Below the pieces are notes generated by a model. The model made no database searches. It was given only the letters and a program-made list of their open reading frames with translations, and was not told where the DNA came from. Below, in pieces: positions 27,148 through 35,019 of a stretch of DNA of 64,000 bases (the stretch's first letter is position 1; the number at the start of each line of letters is the position of its first letter). A program made the translations under genes and the position numbers. The stretch comes from UBA1672 sp046542355 (GTDB lineage Bacteria; Pseudomonadota; Alphaproteobacteria; Micavibrionales; Micavibrionaceae), in contig JBKHBN010000006.1 in the NCBI GenBank assembly GCA_046542355.1, forward strand, positions 1 through 64,000. Reading direction: 5' to 3'.

Positions 27148-28833
27148 ATGAGAAAAACCCTGTTTTCCCTTTTATTAGGCGCGCTCTTCGTCTTGGTAAG
27201 TTCTGAAGCCGGTTTTGCTCAGGATCTCGGTACTGTAGGTGATAGTATGTCCACTAGCGCGCAGCGCCTACCTGGTCTGCTTGCGATGTTTGCCTATATC
27301 AGCGGTATTATTCTTTGCGTGACGGGGCTTTTAAAGCTTGTCGATCATGTCACAAACCCCTCTCAAACAAAGCTCGGCGTTCCGGTTGTCAGGTTCTTGG
27401 TTGGCGGAGCACTGTTTTCTTTGCCTATTATTGCCGAGGCTGTCAAGAACACAATCGGCCTAGGTGGGCCAGCAGAATTTGGTATGCAGGAAGAAGGGAC
27501 AAATTTTCTTGGCGCCCTTATCAACAAACTTGCGACCCTTAATGCTTTTGGCAGTCTTGGATTTAGCGCAAATGCTGTTATGGGATCTATGATTAGTGCT
27601 GTTGATTTTGTTCCAGCTTTAATTTCCATGGTTGCCTATCTATTGGGTCTTATTGCTATGGTATCAGCCTTATATAAAACCAAGGATCATGTCGAAAACC
27701 CTGACCGCGTTCCGATAAAAGATGCCATCATTCGCTACCTTCTTGCTGGTGCACTTTTTGCTCTGCCAACCCTTTATACTGCAATGTATAGCATAATTGC
27801 CGGTAGTGAACTAGGATTAACAGGAGCTTTAGAAAGTGTCAGGGCTTACGTTAGCTTTATTAAGTCATCACAAGATGGGGGGGTCGCGGCCTGCGATATA
27901 GATGTTCTTACTAACCAGATTCCACAATTTGTAAGAGACCTGCTTCCTGAAGGTATAGATAAAGCTGATACATTGGGCGTTCTAATTTGTAACACTATGG
28001 TATCAACAGCGTATTTACCTTCATTCCTAAATGCAATTGCCTATATGATAGGATTGGTTCTTGGAGTCTGGGGGGTCATGAAAATACGTGACCATGTGAA
28101 CGAGCCATCAAGAACCGGTTTAAACGAAGGAATAATGCGTCTTATAGCCGGTGGTGCCTTCTTTGCTCTTCCTTATGTTCTGGTTGTCCTCCAGCAGTCA
28201 ATTTTTACAGACTCGGCGAGCCTTATTTCTGCAGCCCTTGCGGCTAATTACGGATTTAATGAAACTGATTGCGCCGGCGGAGGATCTCTCGATCTGGCTA
28301 TGGGTTGCGTAATGCAAAATCTTCTAGGGCCTGTGCAGGTCGGCTTAAATTTCTTTGGATATGTTGCCGGAGCGATTTTTATCATGATTGGCATTTCACG
28401 TTTGATTAAATCAGCACAAGAGGGACCGCGTGGACCTGGCGGAATTGGAACATTCGGAACCTTTATTATTGGTGCAATGTTGCTGTCCGCATCAACCCTG
28501 ATTCAGGTCTTTTCTGCTACCATATTTAGTGACGCTAAGACATACACCTATGCACAACTAGCAAATGCCGGTGGTATGGACGCGCAGGAACAGGCGGCCG
28601 TTTTGAATGTTATTTCTGCTGTTCTTCGGTTCCTGATTATTATCGGCATGATCAGTTTTGTACGCGGATTGTTCATTATGCGCGATGTGGCCGAGGGTAA
28701 GGGCAATGCCTCTACTATGGCTGGCATGACGCATATTATTGGCGGCGCACTGGCCGTGAATATGGGGCCGCTGCTCAATGCTGTGCAGGCAACGTTGGGT
28801 ATAGGTGATTTCGGTGTGGCTTTTGGCCTCTAA
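27148..28833 (+). CDS. IcmC/IcmD (DotE/DotP)-like protein with four repeat units
   Basis: About 561 residues from ATG 27148 (AAGGAGA nine bases upstream), with signal peptide ending GFAQD. Four tandem units of roughly 130 residues each contain a two-helix module of the type LLAMFAYISGI...LVDHVTNPSQT...FLVGGALFSLPII. Units 1-3 keep the pattern DHV-(N/E)-(N/E)-P; unit 4 (LGPVQVGLNFFGYVAGAIF) is degenerate and has EGPRGPGG instead. Legionella IcmC and IcmD are single-unit proteins of this type. The gene sits where icmC-icmD would be, so it may be a fused, expanded version forming a membrane ring or channel part. Confidence 0.8.
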   Translation: MRKTLFSLLLGALFVLVSSEAGFAQDLGTVGDSMSTSAQRLPGLLAMFAYISGIILCVTGLLKLVDHVTNPSQTKLGVPVVRFLVGGALFSLPIIAEAVKNTIGLGGPAEFGMQEEGTNFLGALINKLATLNAFGSLGFSANAVMGSMISAVDFVPALISMVAYLLGLIAMVSALYKTKDHVENPDRVPIKDAIIRYLLAGALFALPTLYTAMYSIIAGSELGLTGALESVRAYVSFIKSSQDGGVAACDIDVLTNQIPQFVRDLLPEGIDKADTLGVLICNTMVSTAYLPSFLNAIAYMIGLVLGVWGVMKIRDHVNEPSRTGLNEGIMRLIAGGAFFALPYVLVVLQQSIFTDSASLISAALAANYGFNETDCAGGGSLDLAMGCVMQNLLGPVQVGLNFFGYVAGAIFIMIGISRLIKSAQEGPRGPGGIGTFGTFIIGAMLLSASTLIQVFSATIFSDAKTYTYAQLANAGGMDAQEQAAVLNVISAVLRFLIIIGMISFVRGLFIMRDVAEGKGNASTMAGMTHIIGGALAVNMGPLLNAVQATLGIGDFGVAFGL

Positions 28834-28893
28834 TGCCGATTTGAAATTATGTTCATTGGATCGGCTCTGTTATAAATTCCAAACACCAAACCA

Positions 28894-28922
28894 AAAACGC
28901 CATAAAAACGTGGCGTTTTTTT
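28894..28922 (+). terminator. Intrinsic terminator after the four-unit icmC/D-like gene
   Basis: AAAACGCCA at 28894-28902 pairs with TGGCGTTTT at 28911-28919 around an 8-base loop; the T-run continues to about 28922. Confidence 0.75.
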
Positions 28923-29001
28923 CGTAAGGGTGCTAATCTGCATGACATTATGGGCATCTATAGTGCCTGCTTATGATCTAAATACGGTGAGGGTCTTTAC
29001 C

Positions 29002-29715
29002 ATGGCATTATTGCCCATATCTCTTGGATTGCCCCGTGTGCGCATGGGGGGAGCACAAAAAAAAGGAAAACCCGGCTCCGCTAAAACGGCGCGTGGCGGC
29101 GGTAAGCTTGATAAGGAATTAAAGCAAAAAATTTTCACCCGTGATGATGATACATGTCAGTGCTGCGGGTTTAAGGCGAAGAAATATCAGGATGTTCTCC
29201 ATGTTAACGGGGATCTCAGTGATACTTCCGAAAATAACCTCAAAACAGTGTGCATTTTTTGTCACCAGTGTTTTAATCTCGACACGGTCAGCGATATGCG
29301 CTCTGGCGTTTTGTTATGGTTGCCGGAGATATCGCAGGCTGATTTGCACCACCTGACGCGCGCTATTTATGTGGCGCGGATTTCACAAGGCGACATGGCC
29401 AATGCTTCGCGCAAATCTCTTGAGGCTCTTATGCAGCGCCGCGAGGAAGTCAGATCGCGCATCGGGACTGATGATCCCTATATCCTGGCTACAGTACTGC
29501 GCGATTATTTAACAGATGGTCATTACCATAACCGCGATAAGAAACTTTCAGGCGTGCGGCTGTTTCCTCTTGACCGGCGCATTATCAAGGAAGCTGATCT
29601 GGAGTTTAACCAGTTTCCGCAAATACTGGCGTATTGGCGCTCCAAGGACGGGCCGTTTGGTGGCAAAACACCGCAAAAATGGTTCGATATCTATCACCAG
29701 CTAGTCGAAGCCTGA
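29002..29715 (+). CDS. icmJ: IcmJ/DotN-like HNH-fold zinc protein
   Basis: About 237 residues from ATG 29002 (GGTGAGGG upstream); longer starts from 28930 are possible. The central domain has CQCCGFKAKKYQDVLHVNGD and a second Cys pair in VCIFCHQCFN, the zinc-binding HNH-like arrangement of IcmJ/DotN. In Legionella DotN is part of the DotL coupling complex with IcmS/IcmW and is not known to cut DNA. The C-terminal half (LFPLDRRIIKEADLEFNQFP) agrees with that family. Its place between icmC/D-like genes and icmB is the Legionella order. A free-standing HNH endonuclease is the alternative. Confidence 0.82.
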   Translation: MALLPISLGLPRVRMGGAQKKGKPGSAKTARGGGKLDKELKQKIFTRDDDTCQCCGFKAKKYQDVLHVNGDLSDTSENNLKTVCIFCHQCFNLDTVSDMRSGVLLWLPEISQADLHHLTRAIYVARISQGDMANASRKSLEALMQRREEVRSRIGTDDPYILATVLRDYLTDGHYHNRDKKLSGVRLFPLDRRIIKEADLEFNQFPQILAYWRSKDGPFGGKTPQKWFDIYHQLVEA

Positions 29716-29724
29716 GCAGGCTAT

Positions 29725-29761
29725 GGATTGCTTCAGCCGCTTTTTCCTCCTCGCAATGACG
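29725..29761 (-). repeat. REP-like palindromic element, copy 1
   Basis: Begins ggattgcttcagccgc and ends tcgcaatgac. Read on the minus strand it begins CGTCATTGCGAGGAGG, a form of dispersed palindromic repeat common in bacterial genomes. It lies ten bases after icmJ. Confidence 0.65.
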
Positions 29762-29820
29762 AAGAGTAACAGCGAAAACACCATATCTTTGTATATTTTA
29801 AATTAAATGAGCAAAAAAAT

Positions 29821-29850
29821 ATGGCAATATTGTGGCAGAGGTGGTATAGT
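29821..29850 (+). promoter_or_regulatory. Candidate promoter of first icmD-like gene
   Basis: ATGGCA at 29821-29826 and TATAGT at 29845-29850 with an 18-base spacer. The same pair occurs before the second copy at 30520-30525 and 30544-30549. Conservation in both copies is the main support. Confidence 0.35.
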
Positions 29851-29901
29851 AGGGTTAGTAGGTCAGTTTTTTACAGTCTATTTTTTAGGAGGAGCATGAT
29901 C

Positions 29902-30297
29902 ATGTTCAAGAAAATCAAATCAAAATATTATGCGATGGGCGCAGCCATCACAATCGGCACGCTCTCAGGTGCTGGTGATGCGCTTGCTGAAGATAACACT
30001 TTTAGTACTATTTCTAAAAATATCGGTACATCTTTTGGCAGTATTCCTGCCTTGCTTGCAATGTTTGCCTATATTGCCGGGGTTATCTTTGCGATTATGG
30101 GCGTGCTGAAAATCAAGCAGCATGTTGAAAACCCAAGCCAGACCCCGCTTAAAGACGGCGTGGTGCTTCTTCTTGTTGGCGGTGCCTTCTTTGCCCTTCC
30201 GATCATGCTTGAAGCAATGCAAAACTCTATCGGTGAAACCGACGCAGATATTAAAGGTGCAGAGCTTCAGAAAGCGATAATTCAGTCTAAGACATAA
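29902..30297 (+). CDS. icmD: IcmD/DotP-like small membrane protein, copy A
   Basis: About 131 residues from ATG 29902, nine bases after AGGAGG; the in-frame ATG at 29896 is too close to it. Signal segment about 10-30 (cleavage near ALAED), then one two-helix IcmD module: LLAMFAYIAGVIFAIMG, KQHVENPSQTPLKDG and VGGAFFALPIMLEAM. Size matches Legionella IcmD/DotP. Its module is closest to unit 1 of the four-unit protein at 27148. Ends with a diverged tail relative to copy B. Followed by a strong terminator. Confidence 0.82.
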   Translation: MFKKIKSKYYAMGAAITIGTLSGAGDALAEDNTFSTISKNIGTSFGSIPALLAMFAYIAGVIFAIMGVLKIKQHVENPSQTPLKDGVVLLLVGGAFFALPIMLEAMQNSIGETDADIKGAELQKAIIQSKT

Positions 30298-30346
30298 TGA
30301 TATACGTTTAACCCTTCAAGTAAACAGAAGGGGACGAGCAGAGAAG

Positions 30347-30380
30347 AACAGAGCCGGATATTTCGGCTCTGTTTTATTTG
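30347..30380 (+). terminator. Intrinsic terminator after icmD-like copy A
   Basis: AACAGAGCCG at 30347-30356 pairs with CGGCTCTGTT at 30364-30373, loop GATATTT, followed by TTTATTT. Confidence 0.85.
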
Positions 30381-30423
30381 TGCTGTTTTGAGGTGCGTGT
30401 TCATATGCAGGCGTGCCGGATTG

Positions 30424-30460
30424 GGATTGCTTCGGCCGCTTTTTCCTCCTCGCAATGACG
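30424..30460 (-). repeat. REP-like palindromic element, copy 2
   Basis: ggattgcttcggccgc...tcgcaatgac, the same element as at 29725 with one base difference, 699 bp downstream. It is part of the duplicated unit. Confidence 0.65.
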
Positions 30461-30519
30461 AAGAGTAACAGCGAAAACACCATATCTTTGTATATTTTAA
30501 ATTAAATGAGCAAAAAAAT

Positions 30520-30549
30520 ATGGCAATATTGTGGCAGAGGTGGTATAGT
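30520..30549 (+). promoter_or_regulatory. Candidate promoter of second icmD-like gene
   Basis: ATGGCA at 30520-30525 and TATAGT at 30544-30549, 18-base spacer, duplicated from the region upstream of copy A. Confidence 0.35.
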
Positions 30550-30602
30550 AGGGTTAGTAGGTAAGTTTTTTACAGTCTATTTTTTTAAGGAGGAACATGA
30601 TC

Positions 30603-31013
30603 ATGTTCAAGAAAATCAAATCAAAATATTATGCGATGGGCGCGGCTATTACGGTCGGAACACTGGCGGGGGTCGATGATGCACATGCTGACGATCCTGT
30701 TGGCAACAATTTTAGCGAGATTGCTGAAAATATCGGTACATCTTTTGGCAGTATTCCTGCCTTGCTTGCAATGTTTGCCTATATTGCCGGGGTTATCTTT
30801 GCGATTATGGGCGTGCTGAAAATCAAGCAGCATGTTGAAAACCCAAGCCAGACCCCGCTTAAAGACGGCGTGGTGCTTCTTCTTGTTGGCGGTGCCTTCT
30901 TTGCCCTTCCGATCATGCTTGAAGCAATGCAAAACTCTATTGATGCTAAAGGAGAAGGAAAAGCTGTTACAGGCGCTATACTTTATGAAGCCGACCTTCG
31001 AGGCGTTGATTAA
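30603..31013 (+). CDS. IcmD/DotP-like small membrane protein, copy B
   Basis: About 136 residues from ATG 30603 (AAGGAGG nine bases upstream). Same architecture as copy A: signal segment with cleavage near AHADD, then the two-helix IcmD module. The module is identical in DNA to copy A for 214 bp, but the mature N-terminus (DDPVGNNFSEIAEN) and C-terminal tail (DAKGEGKAVTGAILYEADLR) differ. Each gene has its own promoter region and terminator, so both are probably expressed. The two products could be alternative or mixed subunits of the same membrane assembly. Confidence 0.8.
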   Translation: MFKKIKSKYYAMGAAITVGTLAGVDDAHADDPVGNNFSEIAENIGTSFGSIPALLAMFAYIAGVIFAIMGVLKIKQHVENPSQTPLKDGVVLLLVGGAFFALPIMLEAMQNSIDAKGEGKAVTGAILYEADLRGVD

Positions 31014-31069
31014 TATATGGTTGTTGCGTCCCTGTAAGCTGGATTGCAAACACGTATTCAAAATTAATG

Positions 31070-31098
31070 CGGAGCCGGATATTTCGGCTTCGTTTTTT
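31070..31098 (+). terminator. Intrinsic terminator after icmD-like copy B
   Basis: CGGAGCCG pairs with CGGCTTCG (one G-U wobble) around GATATTT, followed by seven T. It is homologous to the terminator after copy A. Confidence 0.75.
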
Positions 31099-31130
31099 TG
31101 TGCTGTATTGGGACGCGGGCTCATATGCAG

Positions 31131-31170
31131 GGGATTTCTCCGCCGCTCCTGACTTCTTGCAATGACAAAA
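31131..31170 (-). repeat. REP-like palindromic element, degenerate copy 3
   Basis: ggggatttctccgccgc...cttgcaatgac resembles the elements at 29725 and 30424 with several changes. It lies in the 315-bp space before icmB, which otherwise shows nothing I can support. Confidence 0.45.
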
Positions 31171-31328
31171 AGCAGAAAATCGATGCGATAGAAATCAAGA
31201 CATTTTAAAATAACATGATTACGATTTCTATCGTAGATTATTGCAAATCTGGTGTATGAATTTTATACGTTATACGCTAGACTTCGCATTTATAGGACTA
31301 TATCAAGCAACCTTGGCCATACCGTAAT

Positions 31329-34300
31329 ATGAAATTTATCGATAAACTAGTAACCCCATTTCAAAAAGCGCTGCGCGTGTCTGTTTCCTCTTTTATACAT
31401 CTGGAAACAGCTGAGAACAAAACCACCCTTGTTTCCTCAGACGGGTCACTGATTTCCTATGTGCGTGTAGAAGGAAGCAAACAGCTTATCGGGGATGAAG
31501 AATACGAACAAATTGTTGCCTCCTCAAACATCAAAATCGGAGCGCGCTTTGACCGGCAAGGCCATGCGCTGCAGGTTTATTTTGCGCGTGACCCCAACCG
31601 CATACGTGAGAAGCTGGAGGCTCAAATTGATCCGTCGCGCAAAAGCGCGGCGGCGATCGGCATGGATCTTGATGATTTGTTCGATGAAAAGGTGACACAC
31701 CTTTCCAGATTTCTAACGCATGAAGAACAATATTTTGTTTTATGGACCCGCCCGTCTGCTCTTACAAAAAGTGATATCAAGCGCGCCGGTGAAGCTGCTA
31801 AAGAAGATGGAAAGAATTGGCTTAACGCCGCTGGATCACAGTATCCTTACGGCGTGCTTGAGCCCCTCAAAACGCGCCATAAAAGCTTTGTTGTCGCTAT
31901 GATGGCGGCTTTTGATGAGCTGGGTATTGAATGTCAATTGATTGAGGTTCATGAAGCGCTGAATATTATACGCGGCAATTTATTTCCCGACCGCGCGAAT
32001 GAAAATTGGCGCGCCTGCCTGCCGGGCGATCCTATACCGCCGCGTGCGCCGCAAAGCGCCGTGGATATGTCCGATATTTTATGGCCAAGCCTGCCTAATC
32101 AGCTCACGGCAGCCGATGCTAAAGTGCTTGGCAAATCGGTTGTACGCATTGGAAATTTGCTTTGGGCTGGTGCGGACATGACTCTAGGGCCAATGGATGC
32201 AACGCCGTTTCCTGTTTTCATGAACAGGCTTGTAGAAGCAGATATTCCATTTCGTATCTCCTTTATGATCGAAGGAGGAGGGGCTGCTGCAAGTGCTTTT
32301 AGAACTTTCGCAGCCACCATTATGGGGCCAACCTATGCCGGGAATAAGCAAATCAAGTATTCACTGGAAAGCCTGACACGCCTTGCCCGACAAGAGCCGG
32401 TCGTAAAGGTTCGTATTTCTTTTGCTACATGGTGTAAGCTTGATGAAAAAGAAAAGATCCTGGATTACCTGTCTGTGCTTTTACAATCTTTCGAGAGCTG
32501 GGGATATTGTCAGGTTAGTGAACATTCAGGCGATCCTTTAGACTGTGTTATGTCCTCTGCCATGGGTATCCATTGCGCAGGGACGGCTCCTGCTGGCATT
32601 GCGCCAATGATAGAAATTATGCGCTTGCTGCCGTGGCAGCGGCCTTCTTCTCCGTTTGAAGATGGAGCCATGATTTTTAGAACGCCTGATGGAAAATTAT
32701 GGCCCTACCAGACTGGAACCAATCTAACAACGACATGGTTTGACCTGATATTTGCGCAGCCCGGTGGCGGTAAGTCCGTGTTGCTTAATACACTCAATTG
32801 CGGAACTTGCGTTACGCCGGGTCTGAGCAATTTGCCTTATGTTGCTGTTATTGATATCGGCCCGTCTTCCTCAGGATTAATCTCGCTGATTAAAGAGGCT
32901 CTGCCTTTAAGCAAACAGCATCTGGCTAATTACTACCGTTTGCAAATGGCACACCAATACGCGATCAATCCGTTTGATACGCAGCTTGGCTGTCGTTACC
33001 CGCTGCCTGATGAACGCAGCTTTCTGGTTGAATTGATGACTTTGCTTACCACGCCGCCAGGGTATGATAAACCCTATGATGGTATGCAGCAGCTTTGTGG
33101 TCTTGTGGTTGATGAAATGTTTCGCTGGCGTGATGATGCAGCCGCCAATGCCGAAGCACGACCCTATTTACCGCGCCTTGAGATTGAAGTTGATGCTGCT
33201 ATTCAAAAACATAACGTCCATCTTCCATCTGATCCGTTCTGGTGGGATGTGGTTGATAAAATGTTTGAGCTTGGCCTGCCCCACCTTGCCAATCTGGCAC
33301 AACGCCACGCCGTTCCAACCTTGAATGACTCAATAGCTGCTGCGAGAAAGCCCCAAATTCGTACACTTCTTGAAGAAACTTCCGTTGGCGTGAGTTCGGA
33401 AAGTGTTGTTGGCGCGTTCGAGCGTATGATTACGTCCTCCATTCGTGAATATCCTATCTTATCTTCCGTTACGCAGTTTGATATCGCCGATACGCGGCTT
33501 TGTTCCTTGGATCTCATGGATGTGGCTCCACAAGGCGATGAATCTGCCGATCGGCAAACCTCTATTATGTATATGCTTGCCCGTCATGCGCTGGTACGCG
33601 CATGGTGGATGAGCGCTGATACACTGCAAAATGTGCCCGAGAAATTTCGTGAACATCATGCAGTGCGCTTGCAAGACATTGCAGAAACACCAAAACGCTT
33701 GAATTTTGATGAATTCCACCGCACCAGCCGATCAACATCTGTGCGCGCTCAGGTTATCCGTGATGTGCGTGAGGGTCGGAAACGCGGCGTACAGATTGTT
33801 CTTACCTCCCAGCTTATTAATGACTTTGACAAGGATATGGTTGATCTGGCTACCGGTGTGTGGATTTTAGGAACCGCTATTTCCGATAAGGCCGTTCAAG
33901 ATGTTGTTGATCGCTTCGGTCTGTCAAACACTGCGCGCCATGTGATGCGATACAAACTAACCGGGCCAAAGGCCACTGGCGCGCCTGCCCTAGTTGTTAT
34001 CGGAACGACATCAGGGCGTTACGAACAACATATCTATAATACGCTTGGACCAATCGAGCTTTGGGCATTTTCAACATCAGCGGAGGATGTGGCCATCCGT
34101 AACCGCCTATATAAAATGCTGGGCGCTGCCCGTGCACGTCAAATGCTGGCCATGAAATATCCAGGCGGTAGCGCGCGTAATGAAATTCGCCGCCGCGTTC
34201 TGGCTAATAGCGAAAAAGGCGGGGATTCACGTCAGGCTATGATTAGCGGCGTAATTGAAGCCATTGTGCGTGAGCTTGTGGAAGAAAGTAAAAAATCACA

Positions 34301-34343
34301 GGAACTTGAGGACAGTTCACGCGTTAAACTGCGTGTATCGTAA
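31329..34343 (+). CDS. icmB: DotO/IcmB secretion ATPase
   Basis: A 1004-residue VirB4-class ATPase. Walker A is in FAQPGGGKSVLLN (about residue 475), Walker B with the catalytic Glu-type pattern in RLNFDEFHR (about 798), and a sensor-like segment in RGVQIVLTSQLIND follows. The N-terminal 450 residues form the VirB4-like membrane-docking part. Length agrees with Legionella DotO (1009) and R64 TraU. DotO makes the hexamer-of-dimers at the cytoplasmic base on which DotB assembles. It follows icmJ and the icmD-like genes, as in Legionella, and is followed by a small membrane protein after 27 bp. Confidence 0.95.
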   Translation: MKFIDKLVTPFQKALRVSVSSFIHLETAENKTTLVSSDGSLISYVRVEGSKQLIGDEEYEQIVASSNIKIGARFDRQGHALQVYFARDPNRIREKLEAQIDPSRKSAAAIGMDLDDLFDEKVTHLSRFLTHEEQYFVLWTRPSALTKSDIKRAGEAAKEDGKNWLNAAGSQYPYGVLEPLKTRHKSFVVAMMAAFDELGIECQLIEVHEALNIIRGNLFPDRANENWRACLPGDPIPPRAPQSAVDMSDILWPSLPNQLTAADAKVLGKSVVRIGNLLWAGADMTLGPMDATPFPVFMNRLVEADIPFRISFMIEGGGAAASAFRTFAATIMGPTYAGNKQIKYSLESLTRLARQEPVVKVRISFATWCKLDEKEKILDYLSVLLQSFESWGYCQVSEHSGDPLDCVMSSAMGIHCAGTAPAGIAPMIEIMRLLPWQRPSSPFEDGAMIFRTPDGKLWPYQTGTNLTTTWFDLIFAQPGGGKSVLLNTLNCGTCVTPGLSNLPYVAVIDIGPSSSGLISLIKEALPLSKQHLANYYRLQMAHQYAINPFDTQLGCRYPLPDERSFLVELMTLLTTPPGYDKPYDGMQQLCGLVVDEMFRWRDDAAANAEARPYLPRLEIEVDAAIQKHNVHLPSDPFWWDVVDKMFELGLPHLANLAQRHAVPTLNDSIAAARKPQIRTLLEETSVGVSSESVVGAFERMITSSIREYPILSSVTQFDIADTRLCSLDLMDVAPQGDESADRQTSIMYMLARHALVRAWWMSADTLQNVPEKFREHHAVRLQDIAETPKRLNFDEFHRTSRSTSVRAQVIRDVREGRKRGVQIVLTSQLINDFDKDMVDLATGVWILGTAISDKAVQDVVDRFGLSNTARHVMRYKLTGPKATGAPALVVIGTTSGRYEQHIYNTLGPIELWAFSTSAEDVAIRNRLYKMLGAARARQMLAMKYPGGSARNEIRRRVLANSEKGGDSRQAMISGVIEAIVRELVEESKKSQELEDSSRVKLRVS

Positions 34344-34370
34344 TATTATTGCCGATATTTGGAGTTTATT

Positions 34371-34967
34371 TTGGCTAATAAAGAAGAACGAGATCTGCAA
34401 AAGGAAGAGATTGCCCAAGAGACCATCATTGCAGATGAGCCAAAGGTCACGCTGGCTGAAAAGCTTAAAGAAAAGAAAAAGGCTGCAAATAAAAAAAGAA
34501 ACAAGCGTATAGCCATCGGCGCTGGTGTTTTGCTTGTTTCATTTCTTATATGGAACTTATTTAAACCTTATAAAGCTTCAGCAGAATACGGTATTTGTCA
34601 TAGCCTATTAGAATTGCAAATCCCCTACCCTCATACGCTGCATGTCAGCCAACTGAAATTCAAGCGAACCGGTGCTATGGTTTTATGGAGCACATTTATT
34701 GACGCTTTTGGTGAATTTCGTATGGAGCCTTTTACATGCCATATTCAGTATAACCCCGAGACAGGCTTACCTGTCGTAACAGAGTTGCGGATGGGTAAAA
34801 TTCCTATTAACTCAGAGCGCCTGGCCTTTCTCAACAATGCTATACCATATTTTGTTGAAAACCCTCTTGTGCTTGATTACCCCTACCCGCTGGCTGATAA
34901 TCTTGTAAATTTACAAGTTCAATCAGACCTCTACTACAACATTCAGCTAAACTTGAGATGGCAATAA
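34371..34967 (+). CDS. Unknown bitopic membrane protein after icmB
   Basis: About 198 residues from a TTG at 34371, six bases after GGAG; a TTG at 34359 lacks a ribosome site. Charged Lys/Glu-rich cytoplasmic N-terminus (about 1-45), one membrane helix (about 48-62, IAIGAGVLLVSFLIWNLF), then a periplasmic domain of about 130 residues with two Cys (YGICHSLLEL and FTCHIQYNPE) that may pair. I do not recognise the family. It ends the dot/icm block and follows icmB by 27 bp, so it is probably a component of the system, in the position that traV holds after traU in R64-type plasmids. Confidence 0.6.
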   Translation: MANKEERDLQKEEIAQETIIADEPKVTLAEKLKEKKKAANKKRNKRIAIGAGVLLVSFLIWNLFKPYKASAEYGICHSLLELQIPYPHTLHVSQLKFKRTGAMVLWSTFIDAFGEFRMEPFTCHIQYNPETGLPVVTELRMGKIPINSERLAFLNNAIPYFVENPLVLDYPYPLADNLVNLQVQSDLYYNIQLNLRWQ

Positions 34968-35019
34968 CCCGCTTTTCAATTAAAAAATATCAGGCATACT
35001 TCAAAGGATTTTTTTATCG

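Larger units (their letters stand above)
29725..31135. repeat. Tandem duplication of a ~700-bp icmD-like unit
   Basis: Copy 1 (29725 to about 30423) and copy 2 (30424 to about 31135) each hold, in order, a REP-like element, an AT-rich upstream region with candidate promoter, an AGGAGG-type ribosome site, an icmD-like gene, and a terminator with the same GAGCCGGATATTTCGGCT core. The central gene segment is identical for 214 bp (30017-30230 and 30727-30940), while the signal-peptide region and C-terminal tails have diverged. This explains both gene-free stretches of about 300 bp here. Confidence 0.85.

Noticed and set aside
28930..29715. Homing endonuclease or free HNH nuclease
   Set aside because: The Cys pairs fit HNH, but length, C-terminal half and position between icmC/D-like and icmB genes fit IcmJ/DotN better.
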